Shown: piece after piece, positions 1-7,273 of the stretch
Numbering within the stretch: the first letter of the stretch is position 1
Layout: each line of letters opens with the position of its first letter
From: Methylobacterium sp. J-077
GTDB taxonomy: Bacteria; Pseudomonadota; Alphaproteobacteria; Rhizobiales; Beijerinckiaceae
DNA: 64,000 nucleotides
Assembly (NCBI RefSeq): GCF_022829365.1
Contig: NZ_JAKSYJ010000196.1
Location: 168,761-232,760 of the forward strand
Direction: 5' to 3'
Program-made: the position numbers and the translations under genes
The notes under the pieces: model-generated
What the model was told of the DNA's origin: nothing
The model's database searches: none
What the model saw: only the letters and a program-made list of their open reading frames with translations

Positions 1-1082
1 CCCGGCGCGAAGAGGCGCCCGGGACTGTCCGGCGAGACGCCGCCGAGGAGCCCCGGAATGCGGCGCGCGGCGAAGCTTCGCGCGGCTCGATCGCCGAGCC
101 GGCGGTGCGGGTCCGCAGGGCGGTCGGCAAGGTCGTGAGCGGCCTCGCACCGGTGCTGAAAGGGCTGAGCCGCGCGCGCCGCGCGCCCGCCAAGCCGTCG
201 GTGCCCCGAAAGCCCGCGCGCGAGAGCCGCTTCGTCGCCCTGAGCCACACCGAACCGGCCGGCAGCCGCGATTACAAGCTGTTCATTCCGGGTGAGGCGG
301 CGGAGCCGGCACCCCTGCTGGTGATGCTGCACGGCTGCATGCAGAACCCGGACGATTTCGCCGCCGGCACCGGCATGAACGTGCTGGCCGAGCGCGAAGG
401 TTTTTTCGTCGTCTACCCGGCTCAGAGCCGGCAAGCCCATGTCCAGCGCTGCTGGAACTGGTACGAGCCGCGCGACCAGCGCCGGGAATCCGGCGAGGTG
501 GCGATCATCGCAGGGCTAACCCGGGCCGTGATGGCGGACCACCCGATCGACCCGGCCCGAATCTACATCGCCGGCATGTCGGCGGGGGGCGCGGCCGCCC
601 TGAACATCGCCCGGGCCTATCCGGACCTCTACGCCGCGGTCGGCGTGCATTCCGGTCTCGCCGCCGGCTGCGCCCGCGACCTCGGCTCGGCCCTGATGGC
701 CATGCAGGTCGGCGCGCCCGGCCTCGGCACCGCACCCTCTTTCGGCGCCTCCCCGACCGGGCAGCGCATCCCCACCATCGTGTTCCACGGCGAGGACGAC
801 GGCACCGTGAGCGTGCGCAACGCCGACCAGGTGCTGGCCCAGGCCAACGTCGCCGGCCTGACCGCGCGGTCCGAGACCTTGGAGGGGCGCGGCCACCCCT
901 TCACCCGCACCCGCTACCGGGACGGGACCGGCCGGGTCGTGGTCGAGGATTGGCGGGTGCGCGGTGCCGGCCACGCCTGGTCGGGCGGCCGCCCCGAGGG
1001 CAGCTACACCGATTCCGACGGACCCGATGCCTCGCGGGCGATGCTCGACTTCTTCGCCGAGCACCGGCTCGGGCCGCGCTGA
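1..1082 (+). CDS. PHB depolymerase family esterase, 5' end outside window
   Basis: Alpha/beta-hydrolase of the extracellular PHB depolymerase/feruloyl esterase type, expected to cleave polyester or other ester substrates. Counting from the GTG at 105, the oxyanion region LHGCMQ is near residues 75-80. The nucleophile elbow is G-M-S-A-G (Ser about 159), the acidic residue lies in GEDDGTVS (about 231) and the histidine in GAGHAWSGG (about 290). The frame has no stop upstream of 105 back to the window edge, and the basic Ala/Pro-rich leader looks like coding sequence. The true start is therefore probably outside the window; the GTG at 105 is the alternative. I see no clear signal peptide in the visible part. 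Family assignment is firm; the substrate is unknown. Confidence 0.85.
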   Translation, partial: RREEAPGTVRRDAAEEPRNAARGEASRGSIAEPAVRVRRAVGKVVSGLAPVLKGLSRARRAPAKPSVPRKPARESRFVALSHTEPAGSRDYKLFIPGEAAEPAPLLVMLHGCMQNPDDFAAGTGMNVLAEREGFFVVYPAQSRQAHVQRCWNWYEPRDQRRESGEVAIIAGLTRAVMADHPIDPARIYIAGMSAGGAAALNIARAYPDLYAAVGVHSGLAAGCARDLGSALMAMQVGAPGLGTAPSFGASPTGQRIPTIVFHGEDDGTVSVRNADQVLAQANVAGLTARSETLEGRGHPFTRTRYRDGTGRVVVEDWRVRGAGHAWSGGRPEGSYTDSDGPDASRAMLDFFAEHRLGPR

Positions 1083-1112
1083 AACCGCGACAGGGGGCGG
1101 GCACAGCCTCAA

Positions 1113-1166
1113 GGCTTGCAGGGCGCTGCCCTGCACCCGCAAAAGGTCCCGGACCTTTTGAAACCG
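1113..1166 (+). repeat. Palindromic repeat of the CAAAAGGTCC family, copy 1
   Basis: Two adjacent hairpins. GCAGGGC pairs with GCCCTGC across three bases, then CAAAAGGTCC pairs perfectly with GGACCTTTTG across one base (1140-1160). It begins 31 bases after the esterase stop. Related copies lie at 6358, 24544 and 43809, each just after a gene, which suggests a mobile palindrome that can act as a terminator. Confidence 0.75.
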
Positions 1167-1181
1167 TGACCGGACCCATCC

Positions 1182-2063
1182 ATGACTGCACCGATCCCGA
1201 CCCTCGACGGCCTCGCGCAGGTGGCGGAGCGCTACGACCTGCTCCTCTGCGACGTCTGGGGCGTGCTGCATGACGGCCAGACGGCCCATGGCCCGGCCGG
1301 CGAGGCGCTGACCCGGTTCCGCGGTCTGCCGGGCGCGCGGCCGCGCCGGGTGGTCCTGGTCTCGAACGCGCCGCGGCCCGGGGACGGCGTTGGCCGCATC
1401 CTCGACCGGTTCGGCGTGCCGCGCGAAGCCTACGACGCGATCCTGACCTCGGGGGACCTCACACGGGAGCTGATCGCCGGGCGCCCGGGCGCCCGGATCC
1501 GGCATCTCGGGCCGGAGCGCGACCTCGGCATCTTCAAGGACCTCGACCTCAGCCTCGTCCCGGAGGAGCAGGCCGATCTCGTCGTGTGCACCGGCCTGTT
1601 CGACGACCGCAGCGAGACCGCGGACGATTACCGCGACGAGCTCACGCGCCTCGCAGGCCGGGGACTGACGATGATCTGCGCCAATCCCGATCTCGTGGTC
1701 GAGAGCGGCAACCGGCTGATCCCCTGCGCGGGTCTGCTCGCGGCGGCCTATGCCGAGCTCGGCGGCACCGTGATCTATGCCGGCAAGCCGCATCGCCCGG
1801 TCTACGAGGCCGCTTTGGCCAAGGGGGCCGAACTCACGGGCGCGCCGGTGGACCCGGCCCGGGTGATGGCGATCGGCGACGCGATCCGCACCGACATCGC
1901 CGGCGCCCACGGCTTCGGCATCGCCAGCCTGCTCGTGGCGCGCGGCATCCACGCCGAGGAACTCGGCGTCTCGGCCGAGCATCACCGCCTGGGCGACGTG
2001 GCCGAATGGCTCGGCCGCCAAGCCGTGCATCCGGACGCGGTGATCGAGCGGCTGGTCTGGTAG
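1182..2063 (+). CDS. TIGR01459-like HAD-superfamily class IIA hydrolase
   Basis: Predicted cytoplasmic phosphatase of 293 residues. The N-terminal DVWGVLHDG is the nucleophile motif I (first Asp near residue 24), followed by a VLVSNAPR segment (motif II) and a C-terminal MAIGDAIRTDIAGA (motif III/IV), as in the NagD/class IIA group. The length and the CDVWGV form match the alphaproteobacterial TIGR01459 subfamily. The ATG at 1182 follows the palindromic repeat, so it probably has its own promoter or reads through from the esterase. The physiological substrate is not known. Confidence 0.85.
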   Translation: MTAPIPTLDGLAQVAERYDLLLCDVWGVLHDGQTAHGPAGEALTRFRGLPGARPRRVVLVSNAPRPGDGVGRILDRFGVPREAYDAILTSGDLTRELIAGRPGARIRHLGPERDLGIFKDLDLSLVPEEQADLVVCTGLFDDRSETADDYRDELTRLAGRGLTMICANPDLVVESGNRLIPCAGLLAAAYAELGGTVIYAGKPHRPVYEAALAKGAELTGAPVDPARVMAIGDAIRTDIAGAHGFGIASLLVARGIHAEELGVSAEHHRLGDVAEWLGRQAVHPDAVIERLVW

Positions 2064-2082
2064 AGCGTCGGCCCCGGCCGCC

Positions 2083-2922
2083 ATGCTACAACCGGGGATG
2101 GCCGATCCCGTCCCCGCCGCCACCCATGCCCGCACCATCCTGGCGGCGCACGAGCATCGCCGCCAGATCGCGCCCCTGACCGGCTGGGATGCCGGCCTGG
2201 ATCTGGCCGCCGCCTACCGGGTGGCCGAGGAGGTCCGGCGCCTGCGTATGGCCCGCGGCGAGCGGCCGGTGGGCCGCAAGATCGGCTTCACCAACACGAC
2301 CCTCTGGGACACCTACGGCGTCCACGCGCCGATCTGGGGGCCTGTCTACGACACGACCCTGCACGCGCGCGCCGCCCTGACCGGGCCGATCCCGCTCGCC
2401 GCCCTGGTCGAGCCGCGGATCGAGCCGGAGATCGTGTTCGGGCTGGCCCGGGCGCCCGAGCCCGGCATGGACGCCGCCGCTCTGCTCGGCTGCATAGGCT
2501 GGGTGGCGCAGGGGTTCGAGCTGGTACAGTCGCTGTTTCCCGGCTGGCGCTTCTCCGCCCCCGACACCGTGGCGGCCTTCGGGCTGCACGGCCTGCTGGT
2601 GCTGGGCGAGCGGGTACCGATCGCCGCGGATTCGGCGCCCGCCTGGATCGACGCCCTCGCGGGCTTCTCCGTCGATCTGCTGCGGGATGGCGCTGTCGCC
2701 GACCGGGGCAGCGCGCGCAACGTGCTCGGCGGCGGCCCCCTCGCGGCCCTCCGGCATCTTGTTGATGTGTTGGCTAATGATCCCGGGAGCCCGCCGCTCG
2801 CAGCCGGCGAAGTTGTCACCACCGGGACGCTCACCGACGCCCTGCCGGTGGCGTCCGGGCAGGTCTGGAGCACCCGGCTCTCCGGACTGTCGCTGCCCGG
2901 CCTCGACCTCGCCCTAGCCTGA
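2083..2922 (+). CDS. 2-keto-4-pentenoate hydratase/FAH-family protein
   Basis: Resembles the MhpD/DmpE-type hydratases that add water to 2-oxopent-4-enoate in aromatic meta-cleavage pathways, within the fumarylacetoacetate hydrolase fold. GRKIGFTN near the N-terminus and the acidic metal-binding EPRIEPEIVFGLA (about residues 107-119) are typical, and the length (279) fits. An in-frame ATG at 2098 is an equally good start, as neither has a clear ribosome binding site. No other aromatic degradation genes are nearby, so the substrate is uncertain; it may be a general FAH-fold hydratase or decarboxylase. Confidence 0.8.
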   Translation: MLQPGMADPVPAATHARTILAAHEHRRQIAPLTGWDAGLDLAAAYRVAEEVRRLRMARGERPVGRKIGFTNTTLWDTYGVHAPIWGPVYDTTLHARAALTGPIPLAALVEPRIEPEIVFGLARAPEPGMDAAALLGCIGWVAQGFELVQSLFPGWRFSAPDTVAAFGLHGLLVLGERVPIAADSAPAWIDALAGFSVDLLRDGAVADRGSARNVLGGGPLAALRHLVDVLANDPGSPPLAAGEVVTTGTLTDALPVASGQVWSTRLSGLSLPGLDLALA

Positions 2923-2993
2923 CGCGATCGGACGCCTCTGCGTCCGCCCGCAAAAAGCCCTCTCGCGCGCGTGTCCGGCACAAAGCCGCAGGG

Positions 2994-3019
2994 CATCCGC
3001 GCGAAATCCCTCGCGGATG
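2994..3019. other. Small hairpin downstream of the hydratase gene
   Basis: CATCCGCG and CGCGGATG form an 8-bp stem with a 10-base loop, 72 bases past the hydratase stop. There is no T-run, so a role as terminator is only possible. The rest of 2923-3160 shows nothing I can assign. Confidence 0.3.
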
Positions 3020-3160
3020 GCGCCGGATGGGGTAAGGCGAGACGGGGCGGCTGCGTGCGGCACGCGATTCGCGCCTGTGCCACACATCATCGCCCTCGTC
3101 TCGGCCCGGCCGCGACAGGGGGCGTTGGTGATGATTAGCCGACATGCCACATGCTGAGAC

Positions 3161-3412
3161 ATGCCCGGACGCGCGCGGAGCCGCTACACGACGTATCTGG
3201 TGTCCGTGACCGCGGAGCGGTCCGGCGGCCGCGGCCGGTCGGCCAAGCCCGCTCCCGTGGTCTACGCGGTGATGAAGCCGAACGCCGAGGCCGCGTTGGC
3301 GGCAATCCGGTCGCTGGCCGAAGGACCGGTCGCGGTCGCCATCGTGGGCAGCCTGTCCACCCGGGTCTCCAAGGGGCTCAAGCTGAAGCCGGGTGAACCC
3401 CGCATGGTGTGA
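3161..3412 (+). CDS. Small hypothetical protein, 83 residues
   Basis: I do not recognise this protein. It starts at an ATG and is basic at its N-terminus. The middle part, VVYAVMKPNAEAALAAIRSL, has the amphipathic character of a folded domain, which argues for a real gene. There is no signal peptide or membrane segment. It ends 10 bases before the convergent petR-like stop. The ribosome binding site is weak and another frame is also open over the same bases, so the call is moderate. Confidence 0.5.
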   Translation: MPGRARSRYTTYLVSVTAERSGGRGRSAKPAPVVYAVMKPNAEAALAAIRSLAEGPVAVAIVGSLSTRVSKGLKLKPGEPRMV

Positions 3413-3422
3413 CGGGCCGGAC

Positions 3423-4130
3423 TCAATCCACCGCCAGCCGGTAGCCGACGCCCCGCACGGTCTGCAGGAAGACCGGGTTGGCCGGATCGACCTCGGTCTT
3501 GCGGCGCAGGCGGTTGATCTGCACGTCGACCGTGCGCTCCCCGGCGGCGGCGCCACCGGGGCCGGCGAGTTGCTCGCGCTCGACATTGGCGCCCCCGGCC
3601 GCGGCCAGGATCGTCAGGATCTCGCGCTCGCGGTCGGTGATGCGGATCAGCGCGTCGTCCCGGCGCAATTCGCCCCGGTCGATGCGGAACGCGAACGGCC
3701 CGAAGGTCACGGTCTCGGCCGCCGCCTCGCGCGCAGGCACGCCGCGCTTGATGATGTTGTTGAGCCGCAGGGTCAGCTCCCGGGGCTCGAACGGCTTGGG
3801 CAGGTAATCGTCGGCGCCGATCTCCAGCCCCATCACCCGGTCATTGGGGTTGGACCGGGCGGTGAGCATCAGGATCGGCACCCGGGATGTCTCGCGCACG
3901 CTGCGGGCGTAGTCGAAGCCGTTCTCGCCGGGCATCATCACGTCGAGCACCATCGCGTCGAACACGACGCTCACGGCCCGGGCCCGGGCCTCGGCGGCGC
4001 TGGCCGCCACGGTGACGCGAAAGCCCTGGTCGGTCAGGTAGCGGGCGAGCAGCTCGCGCAGGCGGCGGTCGTCGTCGACCACGAGCACATGCGGCGCCGC
4101 GTCGGGCAAGTCGGCCCGGGGGGCGGTCAT
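3423..4130 (-). CDS. petR: OmpR-type response regulator, PetR-like
   Basis: Two-domain response regulator of 235 residues. The receiver domain starts HVLVVDDDRRL, has the phospho-acceptor Asp in MVLDVMMPGENGFD and the conserved Lys in YLPKPFEPREL. The C-terminal winged helix ends DVQINRLRRKTEVDP...GVGYRL. Its ATG overlaps the stop of the upstream MarR gene by one base (TGATG), so the two are co-translated. This pairing, and the receiver and MarR sequences, match the petP-petR operon of Rhodobacter capsulatus, where PetR is linked to cytochrome bc1 expression. No sensor kinase is adjacent. The symbol is by resemblance only. Confidence 0.85.
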   Translation of the reverse strand: MTAPRADLPDAAPHVLVVDDDRRLRELLARYLTDQGFRVTVAASAAEARARAVSVVFDAMVLDVMMPGENGFDYARSVRETSRVPILMLTARSNPNDRVMGLEIGADDYLPKPFEPRELTLRLNNIIKRGVPAREAAAETVTFGPFAFRIDRGELRRDDALIRITDREREILTILAAAGGANVEREQLAGPGGAAAGERTVDVQINRLRRKTEVDPANPVFLQTVRGVGYRLAVD

Positions 4131-4753
4131 CACGCGCCGCCACCCGCGGCGGTGCCGCGCCGGGCCATCAGGCGCCGCACCGCCGCCCGATCCTCCGGCT
4201 CGATCATCGCCATCAGAAAATCCTCCGGGGAGCCGAGCGCGTCCGGCGCGGCGAGCGCCCGGGCGAGGCGCCGGGCCTGGACCCGGGTGAGGTCGGCGGC
4301 CAGCTCGGCACCGGATGGCGTGCAATACAGCAGGCGCTGGCGCCGGTCGCTCGGGCCGGTCTTCTGGGCGACGTAGCCCTGCCCGATCAGGTCCTTCAAG
4401 ACCCGGTTGAGGCTCTGCTTGGTGATCCGCAGGATGTCGAGCAACTCCGCGATGGTCAGGCCCGGATACCGGTCGACGAAGTGCAGCACCCGGTGATGCG
4501 CCCGGCCGAAGCCGTAGGCGGACAGGATCCGGTCGGGATCGCCGACGAAATCCCGGTAGGCGAAGAACAGAAGCTCGATCAGGTCGTCGCTGCCCAGCGC
4601 ATGCGCCGGGTCCGCCGCGCGGGACGCAGGTGCGGGACCGGGAGAGGAGAGCCCGGATACGACGGCGCCGTCGCGCTGTGCCGATGAGGTCACGGGGGGC
4701 AGACCGTCACGTGGGGACCGTCCGGGTGGCAAGAAGGTCAGTCCCGCTGACAT
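4130..4753 (-). CDS. petP: MarR-family regulator, PetP-like
   Basis: Winged-helix repressor of the MarR family. After a variable leader of about 50 residues comes ELLFFAYRDFVGDPD, then GFGRAHHRVLHFVDRYPGLT, the recognition region ITKQSLNRVLKDLI and the wing GPSDRRQRLL. The YGFGRAHHRVLHF segment is typical of PetP in alphaproteobacteria. It is the first gene of a two-gene unit with the response regulator. Starts downstream of the ATG at 4753 are possible, because the leader is low-complexity. It is divergent from the 8-oxoguanine deaminase gene, and the region between holds a long perfect palindrome. Confidence 0.82.
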   Translation of the reverse strand: MSAGLTFLPPGRSPRDGLPPVTSSAQRDGAVVSGLSSPGPAPASRAADPAHALGSDDLIELLFFAYRDFVGDPDRILSAYGFGRAHHRVLHFVDRYPGLTIAELLDILRITKQSLNRVLKDLIGQGYVAQKTGPSDRRQRLLYCTPSGAELAADLTRVQARRLARALAAPDALGSPEDFLMAMIEPEDRAAVRRLMARRGTAAGGGA

Positions 4754-4866
4754 GTCTCAGCGCCGTCCGGGAGCGTCAAGCCCGGGGGCGTCCGCCCGCG
4801 AGACACTGATCGGGGACTTGCCGGCCGCCGCTCCGGGTCCGATACCGGTCCGGGCCGGATTCGAGG

Positions 4867-4915
4867 GCCCGAGCGCCTCGTCCTGGATATCGGATCCAGG
4901 ACGAGGCGCTCGGGC
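4867..4915. repeat. Perfect 22-bp inverted repeat in a divergent intergenic region
   Basis: Arms at 4867-4888 and 4894-4915 are exact reverse complements, separated by the five bases ATCGG. It lies between the starts of the PetP-like gene (minus) and the deaminase gene (plus), so a simple terminator role is unlikely. It could be an operator or a small mobile palindrome. Confidence 0.85.
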
Positions 4916-4923
4916 TCTGGTTT

Positions 4924-4973
4924 GCATCCTCTTTGTCCGAAAGCCGGCAATTACCTTTCGGGATGATGCTCTA
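4924..4973 (-). repeat. Palindromic repeat of the GCCGGCTTTCGG family, copy 1
   Basis: GCATC at 4924 and GATGC at 4965 frame an imperfect palindrome built on GTCCGAAAGCCGGC and CCTTTCGGGA. It sits immediately upstream of the deaminase start. Related copies are at 15423, 52562 and 60712. Confidence 0.6.
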
Positions 4974-4983
4974 GGGGAACAGC

Positions 4984-6348
4984 ATGAGCGACGCCGACGC
5001 ACGGGCCCGCCGCCTCTGGATTCGCGATCCGCTGGCCATCCTCGCCGACGGGGCCGGGGGCGGCATCGTGGTGGCGGGCAGCCGGATCGTCGAGCGCGTC
5101 GCCGCGGGTGCCCGGCCGGCATCCCCGGTGGACGAGACCTTCGACGCCTCGCGCCACGTGGTCATCCCCGGCCTCGTCAACACCCATCACCACGCGTTCC
5201 AGACCCTGACCCGCGCTCACCCGATCGCGATCAACAAGCCTTTGTTTCCCTGGCTGAAGGCGCTCTACACAATCTGGAGCCGGATCACCCCGGAGGCGTT
5301 CCGGCTCGCCACAAGGGTGGCCTATACCGAGCTGCTGCTCTCGGGCTGCACCACGGCGGGGGACCACCATTACCTGTTCCCGAAAGGGCTGGAGCAGTCG
5401 GTCGACATCCAGGTCGAGGAGGCCAAAAGCCTGGGGATCCGCGCCGCCATCACCCGCGGCTCGATGAGCCTGTCCAACCGGGACGGCGGCCTGCCTCCGG
5501 AGACGCTGACCCAGGACGACGACACGATCCTTTCGGACTGCGAGCGGGTGCTGAACCTGTTCCACGATCCGGCCCCGGGGGCGATGGTGCAGATCGGGCT
5601 GGCGCCGTGCTCGCCGTTCGCGGTGACGAAGCGGCTGATGCGCGAGAGCGCGGCGCTCGCCGCCCGACACGGAAGCCGCCTGCACACCCATCTCGGCGAG
5701 ACCCTGGACGAGGACCAGTTCTGCCTGTCGATGTTCGGCTGCCGCCCGGTGGACTACCTGGAGGAGGTCGGCTGGATGAGCGACCGGGTCTGGCTCGCCC
5801 ACGGCATCCATTTCAACGATGCCGAGGTCGCCCGGCTCGGCAAGGCCGGGGTCGGCGTGTGCCATTGCCCGACCTCGAACATGACCCTGGCGTCGGGCCA
5901 TTGCCGCACCTGCGAACTGGAAGCGGCGGGCTCCCCCGTTGGCCTCGGCGTCGACGGCTCGGCCTCGAACGACAGCTCGAACCTGATGGAGGGGGTGCGG
6001 CACGCGCTGATGCTGAACCGGCTCACCTACGGGGCGGAGACCGTGACGCATCTCGATGCGCTCCGCTGGGCCACGGAGGGCTCGGCCGCGTGCCTCGGCC
6101 GCTCCGATATCGGCCGGATCGAGCCGGGCCGCGAGGCCGACCTGGCGCTGTTCACCCTCGACGAGCTGCGCTTCTCCGGCGCCCACGATCCGCTCGCCGC
6201 CCTGGTCCTGTGCGGCGCCACCCGGGCCGACCGGGTGATGGTGGCCGGGCACTGGCGGGTGATCGACGGCCAGCCGCTGGGTATCGATACGGGCCGCCTG
6301 CGGGAGGACCATTCGCGGCTGGCGACAGAGCTGTTCGGGGTGGGGTGA
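4984..6348 (+). CDS. 8-oxoguanine deaminase
   Basis: Cytoplasmic amidohydrolase expected to convert 8-oxoguanine to urate, salvaging or clearing oxidised guanine. Metal ligands are visible in NTHHHAFQTLTR, HTHLGETLDED, AHGIHFND and GVDGSASNDSSN. The segments AHPIAINKPLFPWLKALY and CPTSNMTLASG match the 8-oxoguanine deaminase subgroup rather than atrazine hydrolases. The length of 454 residues is normal. It stands alone on the plus strand, bracketed by palindromes upstream and a terminator-like repeat downstream. Substrate assignment rests on family resemblance. Confidence 0.85.
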   Translation: MSDADARARRLWIRDPLAILADGAGGGIVVAGSRIVERVAAGARPASPVDETFDASRHVVIPGLVNTHHHAFQTLTRAHPIAINKPLFPWLKALYTIWSRITPEAFRLATRVAYTELLLSGCTTAGDHHYLFPKGLEQSVDIQVEEAKSLGIRAAITRGSMSLSNRDGGLPPETLTQDDDTILSDCERVLNLFHDPAPGAMVQIGLAPCSPFAVTKRLMRESAALAARHGSRLHTHLGETLDEDQFCLSMFGCRPVDYLEEVGWMSDRVWLAHGIHFNDAEVARLGKAGVGVCHCPTSNMTLASGHCRTCELEAAGSPVGLGVDGSASNDSSNLMEGVRHALMLNRLTYGAETVTHLDALRWATEGSAACLGRSDIGRIEPGREADLALFTLDELRFSGAHDPLAALVLCGATRADRVMVAGHWRVIDGQPLGIDTGRLREDHSRLATELFGVG

Positions 6349-6357
6349 GGCTCGAAG

Positions 6358-6390
6358 GGTCCGGATTCAAAAGTCCGGAACCTTTTGCGG
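6358..6390 (-). repeat. Palindromic repeat of the CAAAAGGTCC family, copy 2 (degenerate)
   Basis: CAAAAGTCC and GGAACCTTTTG form an imperfect stem 10 bases after the deaminase stop. It differs from the other copies by a base loss in each half. It is placed as a terminator would be. Confidence 0.6.
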
Positions 6391-6489
6391 GGACAGGGTG
6401 GAACCCGGCTCGGTCTCGGTGAGCCTTGAAGGCTGAAAATCGTCGGCGTAGCCTTGCTGCGGAGCTGCGCCGAGGTGGGAAAGCCGCCC

Positions 6490-6669
6490 ATGACGATCGC
6501 CACCCTCAACAACCAAGAGTTCGAACACCATACCGGCTGCGCCAAGAAGGTTGCGGCTGAAGAACCGGTCTTCATCATCGAAATCTCGGGCCAACCGGCA
6601 GGCGTCGAAGACGTGGCGGTGGAGTTCCCCCGCGCGCGCGACCTCGCGCAAGGCGCCGATTTCGACTGA
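6490..6669 (+). CDS. Phd/YefM-type antitoxin with internal deletion
   Basis: A frame of 59 residues. The first half (TLNNQEFEHHTGCAKKVAAE, then PVFII) matches the N-terminus of Phd/YefM/VapB-type antitoxins, and the last part (VEDVAVEFPRARDLAQGADFD region) matches the toxin-binding tail. About 25 residues that normally lie between them, the dimer core with the HVLLSIEDY-like strand, are missing, yet the frame stays open. The stop overlaps the start of a truncated toxin (TGATG). Upstream in-frame starts to 6454 exist, but this ATG fits the family start. It is probably a relic antitoxin; DNA binding is doubtful. Confidence 0.55.
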   Translation: MTIATLNNQEFEHHTGCAKKVAAEEPVFIIEISGQPAGVEDVAVEFPRARDLAQGADFD

Positions 6670-6731
6670 TGTTTCTGCTTATCGCAAGGCCCTGTGAGGG
6701 GCTTCCCAGTAGACCGAGCCAGCTCAGCTGA
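6669..6731 (+). pseudogene. Remnant of a PIN-domain (VapC) toxin
   Basis: The ATG overlaps the antitoxin stop by one base, as in intact vapBC loci. The first four residues, MFLL, match the usual MFLLDTN start of VapC. The next 16 residues are unrelated to a PIN domain before a stop. I infer that most of the toxin was deleted, together with part of the antitoxin. The evidence is short, so the call is tentative. Confidence 0.4.
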
Positions 6732-7273
6732 AAACGTGCGACTTGAAGCAGTAAGGCAGTCCTTCTCAGAAGGTGCGACTGGATTCACACGTCGCCGAAC
6801 GAGGCGCGGGCCCCCTCTCCCGTGCGGGCTACGATGTTCACACATCGCTGCCGGATGAGGACTAAGGCTAACCCCAAGCGCGTCTCCATCCCCCCTCTGC
6901 GGGGGAGGGTGGGCCTCGCGTCAGCGAGGGTCGGGAGAGGGGAGCGACCGTGCAGAACGGGACTTCGCCCGTCATGCCGGTCGCGTCATTTCCGGAAGCC
7001 GGGTTCCCCTCTCCCGACCCCTGCTGACGCAGGGGCCACCCTCCCCCGCAGAGGGGGGAGGGAAAGCCGCGGTGCTTCCCGTGTAGTCTGCCGATCCCAT
7101 GTGTGAATCCGCAAGCCCGCACGGGAGGGGGGACCTGCGCTTCATCCTGCGCCCGTGCTGCCGCACCGATACGGGAATTCAGCAGCCCGAACAGGAGAGG
7201 GAACGCGTCGCGGCCTGCGGAAGGCGATGTGTGAACATCATTGCCTGCAGAGGCGCAGCCCGAGCGCTCCCGC
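6732..7273. repeat. Gene-free block of nested inverted repeats
   Basis: I find no credible gene in these 542 bases. CCCCCTCTCCCGTGCGGGCT near 6811 is matched in reverse complement near 7116. GATTCACAC near 6781 is matched by GTGTGAATC near 7103. GATGTTCACACATCGC at 6833-6848 is matched by GCGATGTGTGAACATC near 7224. Inside lie GGGGGAGGGTGGGCC-type and GGCCACCCTCCCCC-type arms. The layout suggests overlapping non-autonomous mobile palindromes. A related tail occurs near 63340. Confidence 0.65.

Noticed and set aside
6811..7246. Repeat block considered as a CRISPR array
   Set aside because: Repeats are inverted pairs, not regularly spaced direct repeats, and there are no cas genes in the window.
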